DNA of 64,000 nt. Origin: Photobacterium sp. TY1-4. GTDB lineage: Bacteria; Pseudomonadota; Gammaproteobacteria; Enterobacterales; Vibrionaceae. Of the stretch, positions 1 through 7,739 are shown in pieces; position 1 is the stretch's first letter, and each line of letters begins with the position of its first letter. The notes below the pieces were generated by a model. It was given only the letters and a program-made list of their open reading frames with translations, had not been told where the DNA came from and did no database searches. The position numbers were made by a program, and so were the translations under genes. Location of the stretch: contig NZ_CP099734.1 of NCBI RefSeq assembly GCF_025398175.1, forward strand, positions 620,001 through 684,000, given 5' to 3'.

Positions 1-113
1 CTGCAAGAACGCTCTTCATATTCAGCAGCTTAGTCGAGGAAGGACGAAGCATATTAACAAAATAGCGAAAACACTGCATGGTTATCGATGATCCGAAATA
101 GAACTGGTGAACT
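1..113. other. Window-edge intergenic sequence
   Basis: No convincing gene, terminator or promoter is visible between the window edge and the stop codon of the TPR protein. In E. coli ppnN lies next to queF, but nothing of it can be seen here. Confidence 0.4.
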
Positions 114-2393
114 CTAGCTGACATTTTTGTCAGATTCGTGATCATTATTCCAGATGATGTCCACCGTCGATGAACTCTGGACTTTCACCAGACCGTTATC
201 TATCCCCTGCAGGCAGGCTTTGCGGATATTGTCGCAGGCAAAGCTGGCGGCCGGTGCGGCATCAATCGCACTGAGGTGGACCCACTGGCTGCCGGGATCG
301 GTTTTGCTGATCAGCCGCGCGGCGTTGGCGGCCATCAGCAGAATATCCAGCAGCTCATGGTCGTTGATGGCGGTATAAGCCCGGGGCAGGAACGGATATT
401 CAGCCATGCCGATCCGGACCCGGTTATCCAGCCGGTGCTTGATCAGGAAGTTATCAACCAATTGCTGGATTGAGTCGGCCAGCTGCTCCGGTGCGGTCTC
501 CAGGCGGGAGTTCGGCTCGATATAGAGGAACATGGCATCGGAGAAATGATACAGCCGGGCCGGCTTGCAGACTTGTGCCTTCAGGTACTCGCCGAACTGA
601 CGCTCCAGCTCCAGTCCCTTCTGGTAGCCGTGCTCAAGGTAGATTTGCTTGAGTGACGGCACTTCGAACAGGGCAAAGCGCAGCCGATCGCTGAGCGGCT
701 CGTTGATGATTTCGCCCAGGTGCCACTGCTCAAAGTTGGCGCTGCTTTGTTGCAGGGAGTTCGGCAGGCGAATGGTCAGCATCCGCAGGTTTCGCAACCC
801 GCTGCGCGGATGGGTGTAAAACTCGGTGCGCAGGCGTAGCAGGCGCTCCTGGAACATTTTGGCGGTTTTATGGCGCCGGAGCAGCACGATCAGCACCACA
901 CACAGCACACTGAACAGGACAATGGAGATGTTCTTCTGTTTATACAGGGCTTTGTCGCTTTCGAACTGCTTGCGCTCCATTTCTTCGAGTAGTAGTGAGC
1001 GCTCCAGCATCCGTTGTTGCTGCTTGAAGACGGCGACATTACTTTTGGCCTGATCTTCCTGCTTGCTGGAAAACAGTTGCTCATAGCGGCGCTGGCTGAG
1101 CAGGGCATTGTAGTAGTCGTTTTGTTGTTCGAATGCGTCCGAAAGCACCGATTCACCCATCAGTTGCAGATCGCGATCGCCAATCCGGCTGGCGGCGATC
1201 AGCCCGGCCTGCAGGGTCGACACCGCAGTTTCAGTCTGCCCCTGGGCTAATTCCAGTCGGCCTTGCAGCAATTGAGACTCGATCTGGATTGCTTCATTGC
1301 CGCTCTGCTTGGCCAGCTGGCGGGTGTGTTGTAGGTACTGCTCCGCTTTCGGGTAGTTATAGAGCTGAAGATAAACCCGGGCGATATTCAGCCGCAGCTT
1401 GGCCGAGCGGGCATCGTGATTGAGCTGGGTTTCCTGATCCAGGGCATTGAAATAGTGGACCAGGGCCAAATTGAAGCGCCCCTGCTGTTCATAGATCGAG
1501 GCGATGAGCGCCAGGGTTTTGGCCAGCGGCCGGGCCTGGTTAAAGTGCTCGAAAAATTCACCGGCCTGGGTGGCGTGCTCCAGGGCGCGGTCAAACACTT
1601 TTCGCTGTTCGAACAGATCTGCAAGCGCCAGGTTGGTTTGTGCCACCATGGCGTTGTTTTCCTGCTCTACGGCCAGCCAATGGCTGCCCAGCAATTGATC
1701 CAGGGCCAGATCATAGTGCTGATGACGCAGGTAGTGCTGGCCCAGCGCCAGCTGGAAGTCGATCATCGCGCCGCTTTCTTCCAGCGACGGCAGATAGCGT
1801 TTGGCCTGGGTAAACAGTTTTTCGGCGTCAGCTTCCTGATCAAGGCTGGAGGCAATCTCGGCCCGCAGCATTACCGACTGGTATTGCAGTACTTTGACCT
1901 GCTTGGTCAGCTGCAGGGCCTCGGATTTAGCAATATCCTGATCGATTTTATCCAGCATCCGCAGCGCGGTGGCGTTGTTCTTCAGGTTTTCCCAGTAAAT
2001 CTGAGCATGGATCAGGCGAGTTTCCAGAATGGTAAAGGCCAGAGTGTTGTCCTGTGCCAGCCGCTCCGCTTCGCGCACGGCGCGAATGGCTTGCTCGGGC
2101 TGGTTCAGCAGCGAGTAGGCCCGGGCCTTGATTTGCAGTGCATTGATGGTATTGAGCGGGGTACGCACGGTGTGATCGGTTTCGTCATTGACGTGCACCC
2201 GAGAGAGCTCTTTGGGATTGCTGAGACGGCGCTGCGCTAAATAGCGGTTGGTCATCTCCAGTGATTTTTCCGGACTGGTGAGGAGCAGCTCGTTGGCGTC
2301 GGCCAGGATCGGCGTGGTATAGATTTTTGCGTGTGCAGTAAAAGAGGCGGCCAGGATCACCAGCGCGCTTACCAGCCAGCGGCTCAGACTCAT
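114..2393 (-). CDS. TPR-repeat membrane protein with degenerate GGDEF-like domain
   Basis: A 759-residue protein. Residues 1-22 look like a signal peptide ending in AHA. A long helical region from about 85 to 440 is rich in tetratricopeptide-type patterns. A coiled segment follows (about 450-485), then one membrane helix (about 489-506). The C-terminal 240 residues follow the layout of a GGDEF domain: HPRSGLRNLRML resembles the DxLTGLpNR start and RIGMAEYP the later strand. The active-site loop reads FSDAM (617-621) instead of GGDEF, so cyclase activity is not expected. The predicted topology is periplasmic TPR sensor, membrane helix, cytoplasmic pseudo-GGDEF. Its partner and signal are unknown. 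It shares the strand of queF, about 105 bp downstream of it. Confidence 0.75.
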   Translation of the reverse strand: MSLSRWLVSALVILAASFTAHAKIYTTPILADANELLLTSPEKSLEMTNRYLAQRRLSNPKELSRVHVNDETDHTVRTPLNTINALQIKARAYSLLNQPEQAIRAVREAERLAQDNTLAFTILETRLIHAQIYWENLKNNATALRMLDKIDQDIAKSEALQLTKQVKVLQYQSVMLRAEIASSLDQEADAEKLFTQAKRYLPSLEESGAMIDFQLALGQHYLRHQHYDLALDQLLGSHWLAVEQENNAMVAQTNLALADLFEQRKVFDRALEHATQAGEFFEHFNQARPLAKTLALIASIYEQQGRFNLALVHYFNALDQETQLNHDARSAKLRLNIARVYLQLYNYPKAEQYLQHTRQLAKQSGNEAIQIESQLLQGRLELAQGQTETAVSTLQAGLIAASRIGDRDLQLMGESVLSDAFEQQNDYYNALLSQRRYEQLFSSKQEDQAKSNVAVFKQQQRMLERSLLLEEMERKQFESDKALYKQKNISIVLFSVLCVVLIVLLRRHKTAKMFQERLLRLRTEFYTHPRSGLRNLRMLTIRLPNSLQQSSANFEQWHLGEIINEPLSDRLRFALFEVPSLKQIYLEHGYQKGLELERQFGEYLKAQVCKPARLYHFSDAMFLYIEPNSRLETAPEQLADSIQQLVDNFLIKHRLDNRVRIGMAEYPFLPRAYTAINDHELLDILLMAANAARLISKTDPGSQWVHLSAIDAAPAASFACDNIRKACLQGIDNGLVKVQSSSTVDIIWNNDHESDKNVS

Positions 2394-2498
2394 CGTATTT
2401 CTAAATTCCTAAAAAAACTTGGGTCTAATATTACTGGCTCCGGCAACCAAGTCCAGCAAACTACACGGGTTTGCCGGACTTATTCTGTGCGATCGCGG

Positions 2499-3344
2499 CT
2501 ATTGGCGTGCCAGACGGAAGTTATTGCTCGGGGTTTTCCCCATATTGGTGCGGTATGGGTTGATATCCAGGCCCCCGCGGCGGGTATAGCGGGCATAGAC
2601 GGTCAGCAGTTCCGGCTGGCAATACTTCATCAGGTCGGTGAAGATCCGCTCGACGCATTGCTCGTGGAACTCGTTATGGTTGCGGAACGAGATCAGATAA
2701 CGCAGCAACTTCTCGCGGTTGATTTGCTTGCCGGTGTAGGAAATCCGCACGCTGCCCCAGTCCGGCTGGCTGGTGATCAGACAGTTGGATTTCAACAGGT
2801 GGCTGTGCAGCTCTTCAGTGACCACGTCCCCTTCGGCAGCGTTCTCCAAATAGGCCGGGTCGAAATCATAGCTGGTGATTTCGATATCCTGGTTGTCGAT
2901 ACACTCACCGCTGAAGTTAACGATTGGCTGATCGTCGAAATCTTCCAGTGGCTGGATGGTGACATCCACCTCAGCACCGGCACAGGCCGACAGATCTTGT
3001 TGCAGGGTATCGGCAATGTGCTGCCAGCTGTCAAAGCGGGTCTGGTTAAAGCTGTTGAGGTAGAGCTTGAAAGACTTTGACTCAATCAGGTTCGGGCTGC
3101 TCGCTGGCAGGCGTACTTCGCCGATGGCAACCTGAGGCAGGCCCTTGCTGTTTAGCCACGACAGCTCATACAGTGTCCAGATATCATAGCCGGTAAAAGG
3201 CAGTGACTCGCCCAGATCCAGATCGTCGCGGTTCAGACTGCGTGGCACGGGCTGAAGCAGTGAAGCGTCGTACTGATCTTTGTACTCGGTCTGCTGGCCG
3301 AGGGTTAAACCTGCTAATTCTTTAGCGTCTTTATATTTGCTCAT
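2499..3344 (-). CDS. queF: NADPH-dependent 7-cyano-7-deazaguanine reductase
   Basis: QueF reduces the nitrile of preQ0 to the amine preQ1 with NADPH, a cytoplasmic step in making the tRNA base queuosine. The 281-residue length fits the long, two-subdomain proteobacterial type. Visible signatures are [11 protein letters not shown] (88-98), the SNC motif whose Cys188 should form the thioimide intermediate, and [13 protein letters not shown] (about 223-235). It is divergent from syd, with 63 bp between the two starts, and the queF-syd pairing is the same in E. coli. Confidence 0.95.
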   Translation of the reverse strand: MSKYKDAKELAGLTLGQQTEYKDQYDASLLQPVPRSLNRDDLDLGESLPFTGYDIWTLYELSWLNSKGLPQVAIGEVRLPASSPNLIESKSFKLYLNSFNQTRFDSWQHIADTLQQDLSACAGAEVDVTIQPLEDFDDQPIVNFSGECIDNQDIEITSYDFDPAYLENAAEGDVVTEELHSHLLKSNCLITSQPDWGSVRISYTGKQINREKLLRYLISFRNHNEFHEQCVERIFTDLMKYCQPELLTVYARYTRRGGLDINPYRTNMGKTPSNNFRLARQ

Positions 3345-3407
3345 ACTGTCCTGGACACTCTTGGATTAGAATGTGCAAAGTGTACTTAATCTTGAATGAG
3401 GTTGCGA

Positions 3408-3962
3408 ATGAATCATCCTGTTGCGGACGCTTTATCTGCGTTCTCCGCGCGCTTTTTGCAGGCCTGGTGTGATGCCGGTCACGATTTTCCGGTCAGCGAC
3501 GATCTGGTAGGGCTGGCGTCGCCCTGCGTGATCCGTGATACCGGGGATGTGGTGGCCTGGCAACCGGTTGTGCGGGAGCCGATGGGCGATCTGGCGGCAG
3601 TGGAGCGGGGCATTGAGCTGCGGTTGCACGAAGATATCAAAGTTTTTTACGGCGCCCAGTACAGCGGCGATATGACGGCCCGCTTCCGGACGCTGACGTT
3701 CGACTTGCTGCAGGCCTTCAGTGCCCGGGACGAGCAACGGCTACAGGAAAATATCCTGGGGCATCTGGTAATGCAGCGCCGGCTGAAACAGAAGCCGACG
3801 GTGTTTATCGGCGCGCTGGACAGCGAATCGCAAGTGATTGCGATCTGTAACCTGACCGGGCAGGTGATCCTGGAGACGCTGGGCAAAGATCAGCGCGAGG
3901 TGCTGGCGGCGGACGTCGAAAGCTTCCTGATGCAACTTGAGCCGGTGGTGAGAGCGAGCTGA
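3408..3962 (+). CDS. syd: SecY-interacting protein Syd
   Basis: Syd is a small cytosolic protein that binds SecY and is thought to check the quality of the SecYEG translocon. The 184-residue product aligns along its length with E. coli Syd, including the SPC-I, GDM-ARF and ENxLGHLVxQxRLK stretches. I chose the ATG at 3408 over the in-frame ATG at 3396 because GAGG sits 6 bases before it and the protein length then matches the family. It lies 3 bases before the zinc-ribbon gene, so the two are probably cotranscribed. Confidence 0.93.
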   Translation: MNHPVADALSAFSARFLQAWCDAGHDFPVSDDLVGLASPCVIRDTGDVVAWQPVVREPMGDLAAVERGIELRLHEDIKVFYGAQYSGDMTARFRTLTFDLLQAFSARDEQRLQENILGHLVMQRRLKQKPTVFIGALDSESQVIAICNLTGQVILETLGKDQREVLAADVESFLMQLEPVVRAS

Positions 3963-3965
3963 GTT

Positions 3966-4739
3966 ATGTACGTCATCGAAATGCAATTTGAGTGTTTTGA
4001 CAACACCACAGTGTCCGCGGTGGACACCGCCGTTAACGGCCTGATGGATGCACTGCGCTATAACGGCCAGATCCTCGGCCGGGAGTTTCCGATCGTGATG
4101 GATGAGGGGATGTTCCGGGTTCGGGTGGTGTGCCCCGAGCAAGACAGTCTGCATCCGCAGTTTCACAGTGCGCAGGTCAAGGCCTGTCTCAAGCGCCTGA
4201 GCCAGGCCAGCCTGCTGGCGCCGAAGGTGAAGCTGCTGGGGCGGGATATCAATTCTGAAGCGGCGGCGGAGAACTTTACCCCGTCGTGGCAAATCATCTA
4301 CACCACCTATGTCCACACCTGCTCGCCGCTACGCTGTGGCGAGACCTTGATGCCGATCCCGTTGTATCGAATTCCGGCGACCTTCAACGGCGATCATAAA
4401 GCGGTGGTGAAGTGGCAAACCGAGTGGCAGGCCTGCGATGAAATTCAGATGGCTGGCGGCTGCCAGGCAGAGCATGCGGCGCTACATGAGATCCGTGATG
4501 TTGACAGCGATTTGTTCCGTCGTGGCTGGGATCTGCGTGGGCGGATTGAGTACCTGACGAAAATTCCGACTTACTATTACCAGTATCAGGTGGGTGGGCA
4601 GAGCCTGGCGCAAGAGCAGCAGCGTCCGTGCCCGAAATGTGGCGGCGCCTGGTATCAGGAAGAGCCCCTGCATGGCATTTTCCACTATAAGTGCGATGAG
4701 TGTCGCCTGGTGTCAAACCTGTCGTGGGATTTCCAGTAA
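3966..4739 (+). CDS. Zinc-ribbon protein, DUF2310 family
   Basis: A 257-residue soluble protein with a C-terminal zinc ribbon: a CPKC knuckle and a CDEC knuckle about 20 residues apart near residues 228-252. The rest matches what I recall of the DUF2310 family, annotated as possible nucleic-acid-binding proteins. No enzyme motif is visible. The start follows the syd stop by only a few bases, which suggests one transcript. The function is unknown, and the metal site is inferred from the four cysteines. Confidence 0.8.
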   Translation: MYVIEMQFECFDNTTVSAVDTAVNGLMDALRYNGQILGREFPIVMDEGMFRVRVVCPEQDSLHPQFHSAQVKACLKRLSQASLLAPKVKLLGRDINSEAAAENFTPSWQIIYTTYVHTCSPLRCGETLMPIPLYRIPATFNGDHKAVVKWQTEWQACDEIQMAGGCQAEHAALHEIRDVDSDLFRRGWDLRGRIEYLTKIPTYYYQYQVGGQSLAQEQQRPCPKCGGAWYQEEPLHGIFHYKCDECRLVSNLSWDFQ

Positions 4740-4785
4740 CCGCTGTAACCGCAGTTCATCAGTGAGCGCAGGGAAATCACTGCAT

Positions 4786-4813
4786 TGCGCATCCGGCTGG
4801 TACCGGATGCGCA
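4786..4813. terminator. Strong hairpin between convergent genes
   Basis: An 11-bp perfect stem (TGCGCATCCGG pairing with CCGGATGCGCA) and a 6-base loop lie between the convergent zinc-ribbon and coiled-coil genes. There is no clean T-run on either side, so it may stabilise 3' ends or act as an imperfect two-way terminator. Confidence 0.4.
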
Positions 4814-4839
4814 GTTCAAGTTGAGCGGCTCCGGGTGAA

Positions 4840-5124
4840 TTACGGATCGGCCGCGCGCTTTTCCAGTTGCGCCAGCCGCGCGGTCAAGTCCGCGACTTGC
4901 TGTTCGAGTTGGGCAATCCGGGCCTCCTGCGTTTGCGGGGCGGCGCATTGCTCAATTTTCGGAACTTTGGCACTTTTCTTCCAGGCCTGCAGGGCCTGAA
5001 TGATCAGTGGCATTGGCAGCGGCCGGGACAGGCGGGATTTAATCAGCGCCACTGAAGGCTCCTTGCCTTCGGCAACAAGGGCGGCAATGGCCTGCTCCAG
5101 GGCCTGGGTGATCTCGGATGACAT
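4840..5124 (-). CDS. Small coiled-coil protein of unknown function
   Basis: A 94-residue protein. The N-terminal 60 residues form a compact helical part (EITQALEQAIAALVAEGKEPSVALIKSRLSRPLPMPLIIQAL) that recalls N-terminal DNA-binding modules of KfrA-type proteins. The C-terminus has a clear leucine heptad coiled coil (IAQLEQQVADLTARLAQLEKR). I chose the ATG at 5124 because an AGGAAG ribosome-binding site precedes it. The upstream extension in the same frame overlaps the neighbouring gene and looks untranslated. It is probably cotranscribed with the DUF2789 gene 28 bp upstream. DNA binding is a guess. Confidence 0.65.
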   Translation of the reverse strand: MSSEITQALEQAIAALVAEGKEPSVALIKSRLSRPLPMPLIIQALQAWKKSAKVPKIEQCAAPQTQEARIAQLEQQVADLTARLAQLEKRAADP

Positions 5125-5152
5125 AACGCTTCCTGACGTAGTGAGAGAGGGG

Positions 5153-5383
5153 TTATTTTCGTAGCAAAGCATCTAACTGATCAATCACTTCGCACCAGTC
5201 GGCATCTTCTGCCACAGATTCTTTGAGAAATCGCTGTTGGGCCGGTTGCCAGAAATGGGCCTCCGCCAATTGCTCATGCTCTTCCAGGTGATGTTTTTTG
5301 ACAAATTCCTCGATGAACTCCTTAGAACTGTTTAATCCTAATTGATTGAATAAATTCGATAAATTGTGGTTAAAGGTCTCCAT
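5153..5383 (-). CDS. DUF2789 family protein
   Basis: A 76-residue acidic protein matching the DUF2789 pattern: an METFNHNLSNLFNQLGL start, a central FW-PAQ-RFL motif and an EDADWCEVIDQLDALLRK end. The start at 5383 is supported by AAGGAG seven bases upstream. The in-frame ATG at 5410 lacks this. The gene is divergent from the first Csr RNA; an 18-bp regulator palindrome lies 81 bp upstream of its start. The role of the family is unknown. Confidence 0.85.
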   Translation of the reverse strand: METFNHNLSNLFNQLGLNSSKEFIEEFVKKHHLEEHEQLAEAHFWQPAQQRFLKESVAEDADWCEVIDQLDALLRK

Positions 5384-5463
5384 TGCGCACTCCTTTCTTA
5401 TGATTGTCATCGCGGTTTATGCCTAAGTATAGAGAATATTTGTGTCCTGATATCTGCTGCGCT

Positions 5464-5481
5464 TGTGCGAGATCGCTTACA
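5464..5481. promoter_or_regulatory. VarA/UvrY-type response-regulator site for Csr RNA 1
   Basis: TGTGCGAGATCGCTTACA is an imperfect palindrome matching the known GacA/UvrY/VarA consensus TGTAAG-N6-CTTACA in the right half and 4 of 6 in the left. It is centred about 180 bp upstream of the predicted RNA start, the same distance as at the other two copies. Confidence 0.75.
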
Positions 5482-5617
5482 CGTGCGTAGGACATCGCAA
5501 CGTTGAGGACTCGGGTATATCTGATGGTTTTAATATAAGTGAGTGATTTTATTTGTGTTTTTATTATTTCTATCGTTGTGTTTGTAAAAAACATTGGTTT
5601 TTCGCCAGGCGGTAGCA

Positions 5618-5645
5618 TTGTTCTGCCGCCGGGAAACCGTATGAT
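5618..5645 (+). promoter_or_regulatory. Predicted sigma-70 promoter of Csr RNA 1
   Basis: TTGTTC (5618-5623) and TATGAT (5640-5645) are separated by 16 bp, giving a start near 5652. That is exactly where identity with the third RNA begins. Confidence 0.65.
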
Positions 5646-5651
5646 GGACCC

Positions 5652-6037
5652 TGTCGGAAGGAGCTGACGGAACGGAACAGGAACTTTGCCAAGGATTTGG
5701 GCAGTCTCAGGATGAGACCGGTGTACCAGGACGGTATATCGAACATGGACTGTGAAGGGAACCACCGAAGGACTCGGTACAGCAGGCAGGATGTTTGCTG
5801 GTCAGGAAGACACCAGGACCGCTTCAGGAAGAAGCCAGGGACACCGCCAGGATGGTCGAAGAGAGTCAGGACAGGACGGACTGACGGGTCAGGAGACCGA
5901 AGGACATCTTCAGGATGAAGACAAAAAAGGATCGCTGAAGGATTCAGCACAACGGAATGTTGCAGGGAGCACTTTCGTAGCGGGAATGCTGCATGTAAGA
6001 CCTAAGGGCGCGACGCAAGTCGCGCCCGTTTCTTTTT
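5652..6037 (+). ncRNA. csrB: CsrB-family CsrA-sequestering small RNA, copy 1
   Basis: A roughly 385-nt untranslated RNA gene. CsrB-type RNAs bind many dimers of the translational regulator CsrA through GGA motifs in hairpin loops and so relieve repression of target mRNAs. By hand I count about 28 GGA triplets, many as AGGA or CAGGA in small inverted repeats, spaced roughly every 10-20 nt. It has its own promoter, an upstream VarA/UvrY-type box and a terminator at its 3' end. The location between syd and yqcC is the csrB position in E. coli. Short ORFs inside it are artefacts: they lack ribosome-binding sites and overlap the structured repeats. Confidence 0.92.
6006..6037 (+). terminator. Rho-independent terminator of Csr RNA 1
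   Basis: A 9-bp stem GGGCGCGAC / GTCGCGCCC closed by the tetraloop GCAA, followed by a T-rich tail. Confidence 0.95.
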
Positions 6038-6276
6038 GGGCGCGTGAATGGATGTGCTCTGCCAAACCCGGGTTGCAGCAATCGCTGATTTGACCCTTCC
6101 CCCTTGCTTTTTGTTGATCCCAACTTGTTTGATTCTCCTGATGGTTGAACTGCATTCCATCTTGTCACTGCATTTACCTTCATTTTTTCGCTGCGTTTAG
6201 CATTTTTTCTGGTTTAACCGTGATTTAACAGATTTTCTGACAATGTAATCGGTTACTGGATATATGCCAGGGTGGC
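6038..6276. other. Spacer between Csr RNA 1 and the regulator site of RNA 2
   Basis: AT-rich spacer with homopolymer T tracts and no supported gene. Together with 6295-6464 it forms the upstream control region of the second RNA. Confidence 0.5.
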
Positions 6277-6294
6277 TGTAAGAGATCTCTTACA
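6277..6294. promoter_or_regulatory. Perfect VarA/UvrY-type palindrome for Csr RNA 2
   Basis: TGTAAGAGATCTCTTACA is a perfect 18-bp palindrome, and the symmetry extends three more bases on each side (6274-6297). It matches TGTAAG-N6-CTTACA exactly and is centred about 180 bp upstream of the predicted start of RNA 2. Confidence 0.88.
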
Positions 6295-6430
6295 GCCGCG
6301 TGGGAGAAAGATGTGTCTCATTACCTCAATTCACTGCTGTCTTCATGTTTTATTTTTTAAAATCAGGTGCTTAATTGCATTGTTGCGAGGTTGTTGTTGA
6401 TTCTGCACCGCGACGGGGGGAGTGAGGATG

Positions 6431-6458
6431 TTGTTCGGCGGGGGGAACCGCGTAAGAT
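6431..6458 (+). promoter_or_regulatory. Predicted sigma-70 promoter of Csr RNA 2
   Basis: TTGTTC (6431-6436), 16-bp spacer, TAAGAT (6453-6458). The -35 is identical to that of RNA 1 and the start is predicted near 6465, at TGTCGC, which resembles the TGTCGG start of the other copies. Confidence 0.65.
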
Positions 6459-6612
6459 GTCTCGTGTCGCAAGGGAAGCGCGATAAGGACCACGGCAGTA
6501 CAGGATGTGCTGACCCCGAGTGGGACGTTGTTGGCAAGGTATGCCGGCAGCCAGGAAGGCAGAAACGAGCAGGATATCGGCAGCGGGTCGGAGACCGGCT
6601 GGCAGGAAGAGC

Positions 6613-6808
6613 CAAGGACCGCACCGGGATGGTGTTTCAAGGAATAGCTTCGGGATGAAGTCAGGGACCGCACCGGGATGGTGTTTTCAGGAACAACTTC
6701 GGGACGAAGTCAGGGATCGCACCGGGATGGTGTTTTCAGGAACAACTTCGGGATGAAGTCAGGGACCGCACCGGGATGGTGTTTCAAGGAATAGCTTCGG
6801 GATGAAGT
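6613..6808 (+). repeat. Four 49-bp tandem repeats inside Csr RNA 2
   Basis: Units at 6613-6661, 6662-6710, 6711-6759 and 6760-6808, in perfect 49-bp register. Units 1 and 4 are nearly identical (TTTCAAGGAATAGC version), as are units 2 and 3 (TTTTCAGGAACAAC version). Each unit carries four GGA motifs, two of them in CACCGGGATGGTG and CTTCGGGATGAAG hairpin-like contexts. The array thus supplies about 16 candidate CsrA contacts. Confidence 0.95.
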
Positions 6809-6982
6809 AAAAGGACACCGCCAGGACAGGATAGAGAGAGCCGTCATCGGAGATGGCGACGGGTCAGGGTTAGACCACAGGACACTCTGGGATGAGTTCA
6901 GGGACGGTCGCAAAGGGATGCGTAGAACATGGATGCCGGCAGGGAGCATCAAGCGTAGCGGGAATGCTGCAGAAAGACCTCA

Positions 6983-7012
6983 GGGCGTGACGTAAGTCAC
7001 GCCCGTTTTTTT
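6983..7012 (+). terminator. Rho-independent terminator of Csr RNA 2
   Basis: Stem GGGCGTGAC / GTCACGCCC with loop GTAA, then G and seven T. It is the same architecture as the other two terminators, with a compensatory base-pair change in the stem. Confidence 0.95.
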
Positions 7013-7092
7013 ATGGGCCGGTTACAGGTTCTGATCCCCAGGCAATGGAGTGCTCTTGAGCCGCATGATGTTTCTCGATTGTCTCGTAACTT

Positions 7093-7110
7093 TGTAAGAG
7101 ATCTCTCACA
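7093..7110. promoter_or_regulatory. VarA/UvrY-type site for Csr RNA 3
   Basis: TGTAAGAGATCTCTCACA differs from the perfect palindrome upstream of RNA 2 at one base. It is centred about 180 bp upstream of the predicted start of RNA 3. Confidence 0.85.
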
Positions 7111-7246
7111 AGGTTGTGGGATAAACAGGAAATATGACATAGAAAAACACCATGGATGTAATTTTAAAGTTTTGTTTTCAAACGACTTTGTTGTTATTTG
7201 ATGTCGGGTGCGACCCGCCGGGGACCGATTTTCTCTGTCAGCCGGG

Positions 7247-7274
7247 TTCTTTTCCGACAGAAACTGCGTAATCT
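7247..7274 (+). promoter_or_regulatory. Predicted sigma-70 promoter of Csr RNA 3
   Basis: TTCTTT (7247-7252), 16-bp spacer, TAATCT (7269-7274), giving a start near 7281. The hexamers are weaker than those of copies 1 and 2, and the sequence upstream of the start is unrelated to copy 1. Confidence 0.5.
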
Positions 7275-7280
7275 TAAAGG

Positions 7281-7670
7281 TGTCGGAAGGAGCTGACGGA
7301 ACGGAACAGGAACTTTGCCAAGGATTTGGGCAGTCTCAGGATGAGACCGGTGTATCAGGACGGTATATCGAACATGGACTGTGAAGGGAACCACCGAAGG
7401 ACTCGGTACAGCAGGCAGGATGTTTGCTGGTCAGGAAGACACCAGGACCGCTTCAGGAAGAAGCCAGGGACACCGCCAGGATGGTCGAAGAGAGTCAGAA
7501 CAGGACGGACTGACGGGTCAGGAGACCGAAGGACATCTTCAGGATGAAGAGAAAAGGATACTGCTGAAGGATTACAGCATATCAATGGAATGATGCAGGG
7601 AGCACTTTCGTAGCGGGAATGCTGCATGTAAGACCTAAGGGCGCGACGCAAGTCGCGCCCGCTCTTTTTT
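7281..7670 (+). ncRNA. csrB: CsrB-family small RNA, copy 3 (near-duplicate of copy 1)
   Basis: About 390 nt and about 27 GGA triplets by hand count. The first 270 nt match copy 1 with two substitutions, one of which destroys a GGA (TCAGGACAGG to TCAGAACAGG). A block of roughly 40 nt then differs, and the last 68 nt before the T-tail (7594-7661) are again identical to copy 1 (5961-6028). Identity stops at the predicted start and at the terminator T-run, so only the transcribed unit is shared. The role is as for copy 1. Confidence 0.92.
7639..7670 (+). terminator. Rho-independent terminator of Csr RNA 3
   Basis: Stem GGGCGCGAC / GTCGCGCCC with GCAA loop, identical to that of copy 1, followed by GCTCTTTTTT. 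Confidence 0.95.
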
Positions 7671-7679
7671 AGGGGCCCG

Positions 7680-7739
7680 AAAAAGAGTCCAACTCAGGCC
7701 TGCCTTGGCCAAACGGCCTTCACTCCCGGCTGACTCTTT
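7680..7739 (-). terminator. Possible long hairpin terminator downstream of DUF3301 gene
   Basis: An outer repeat AAAGAGTC (7682-7689) / GACTCTTT (7732-7739) encloses an inner GGCC/GGCC pairing. Read on the minus strand it ends in a short T-run. It would end the DUF3549-DUF3301 transcript before the Csr cluster. Confidence 0.4.

Larger units (their letters stand above)
6465..7012 (+). ncRNA. csrB: CsrB-family small RNA, copy 2 (enlarged)
   Basis: About 548 nt, longer than its two neighbours (about 385-390) and than E. coli CsrB (369). I count about 35 GGA triplets. The 5' and 3' ends resemble the other copies: an AAGGGAAG-like start, a CAGGGAGC stretch near the 3' end, and a closely related terminator. 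The middle is different and built mainly of four 49-bp tandem units. Promoter, far-upstream palindrome and terminator are all present, so it should be an independent transcript. Confidence 0.88.

Noticed and set aside
6613..6808. Possible CRISPR array (regular 49-bp repeats)
   Set aside because: The units abut with no unique spacers, and no cas gene is near. They lie inside a structured RNA gene.
5697..7593. Matching ORFs of about 70 residues in copies 1 and 3 of the Csr RNAs (for example 5697-5918 and 7326-7547)
   Set aside because: They are conserved only because the RNA is duplicated. They lack ribosome-binding sites, and the repeated short GGA-rich pattern explains the sequence better than coding does.
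5640..7680. Possible transposon or composite element bounded by direct repeats
   Set aside because: The repeats start and end at promoter and terminator, contain no transposase and have no target duplication.
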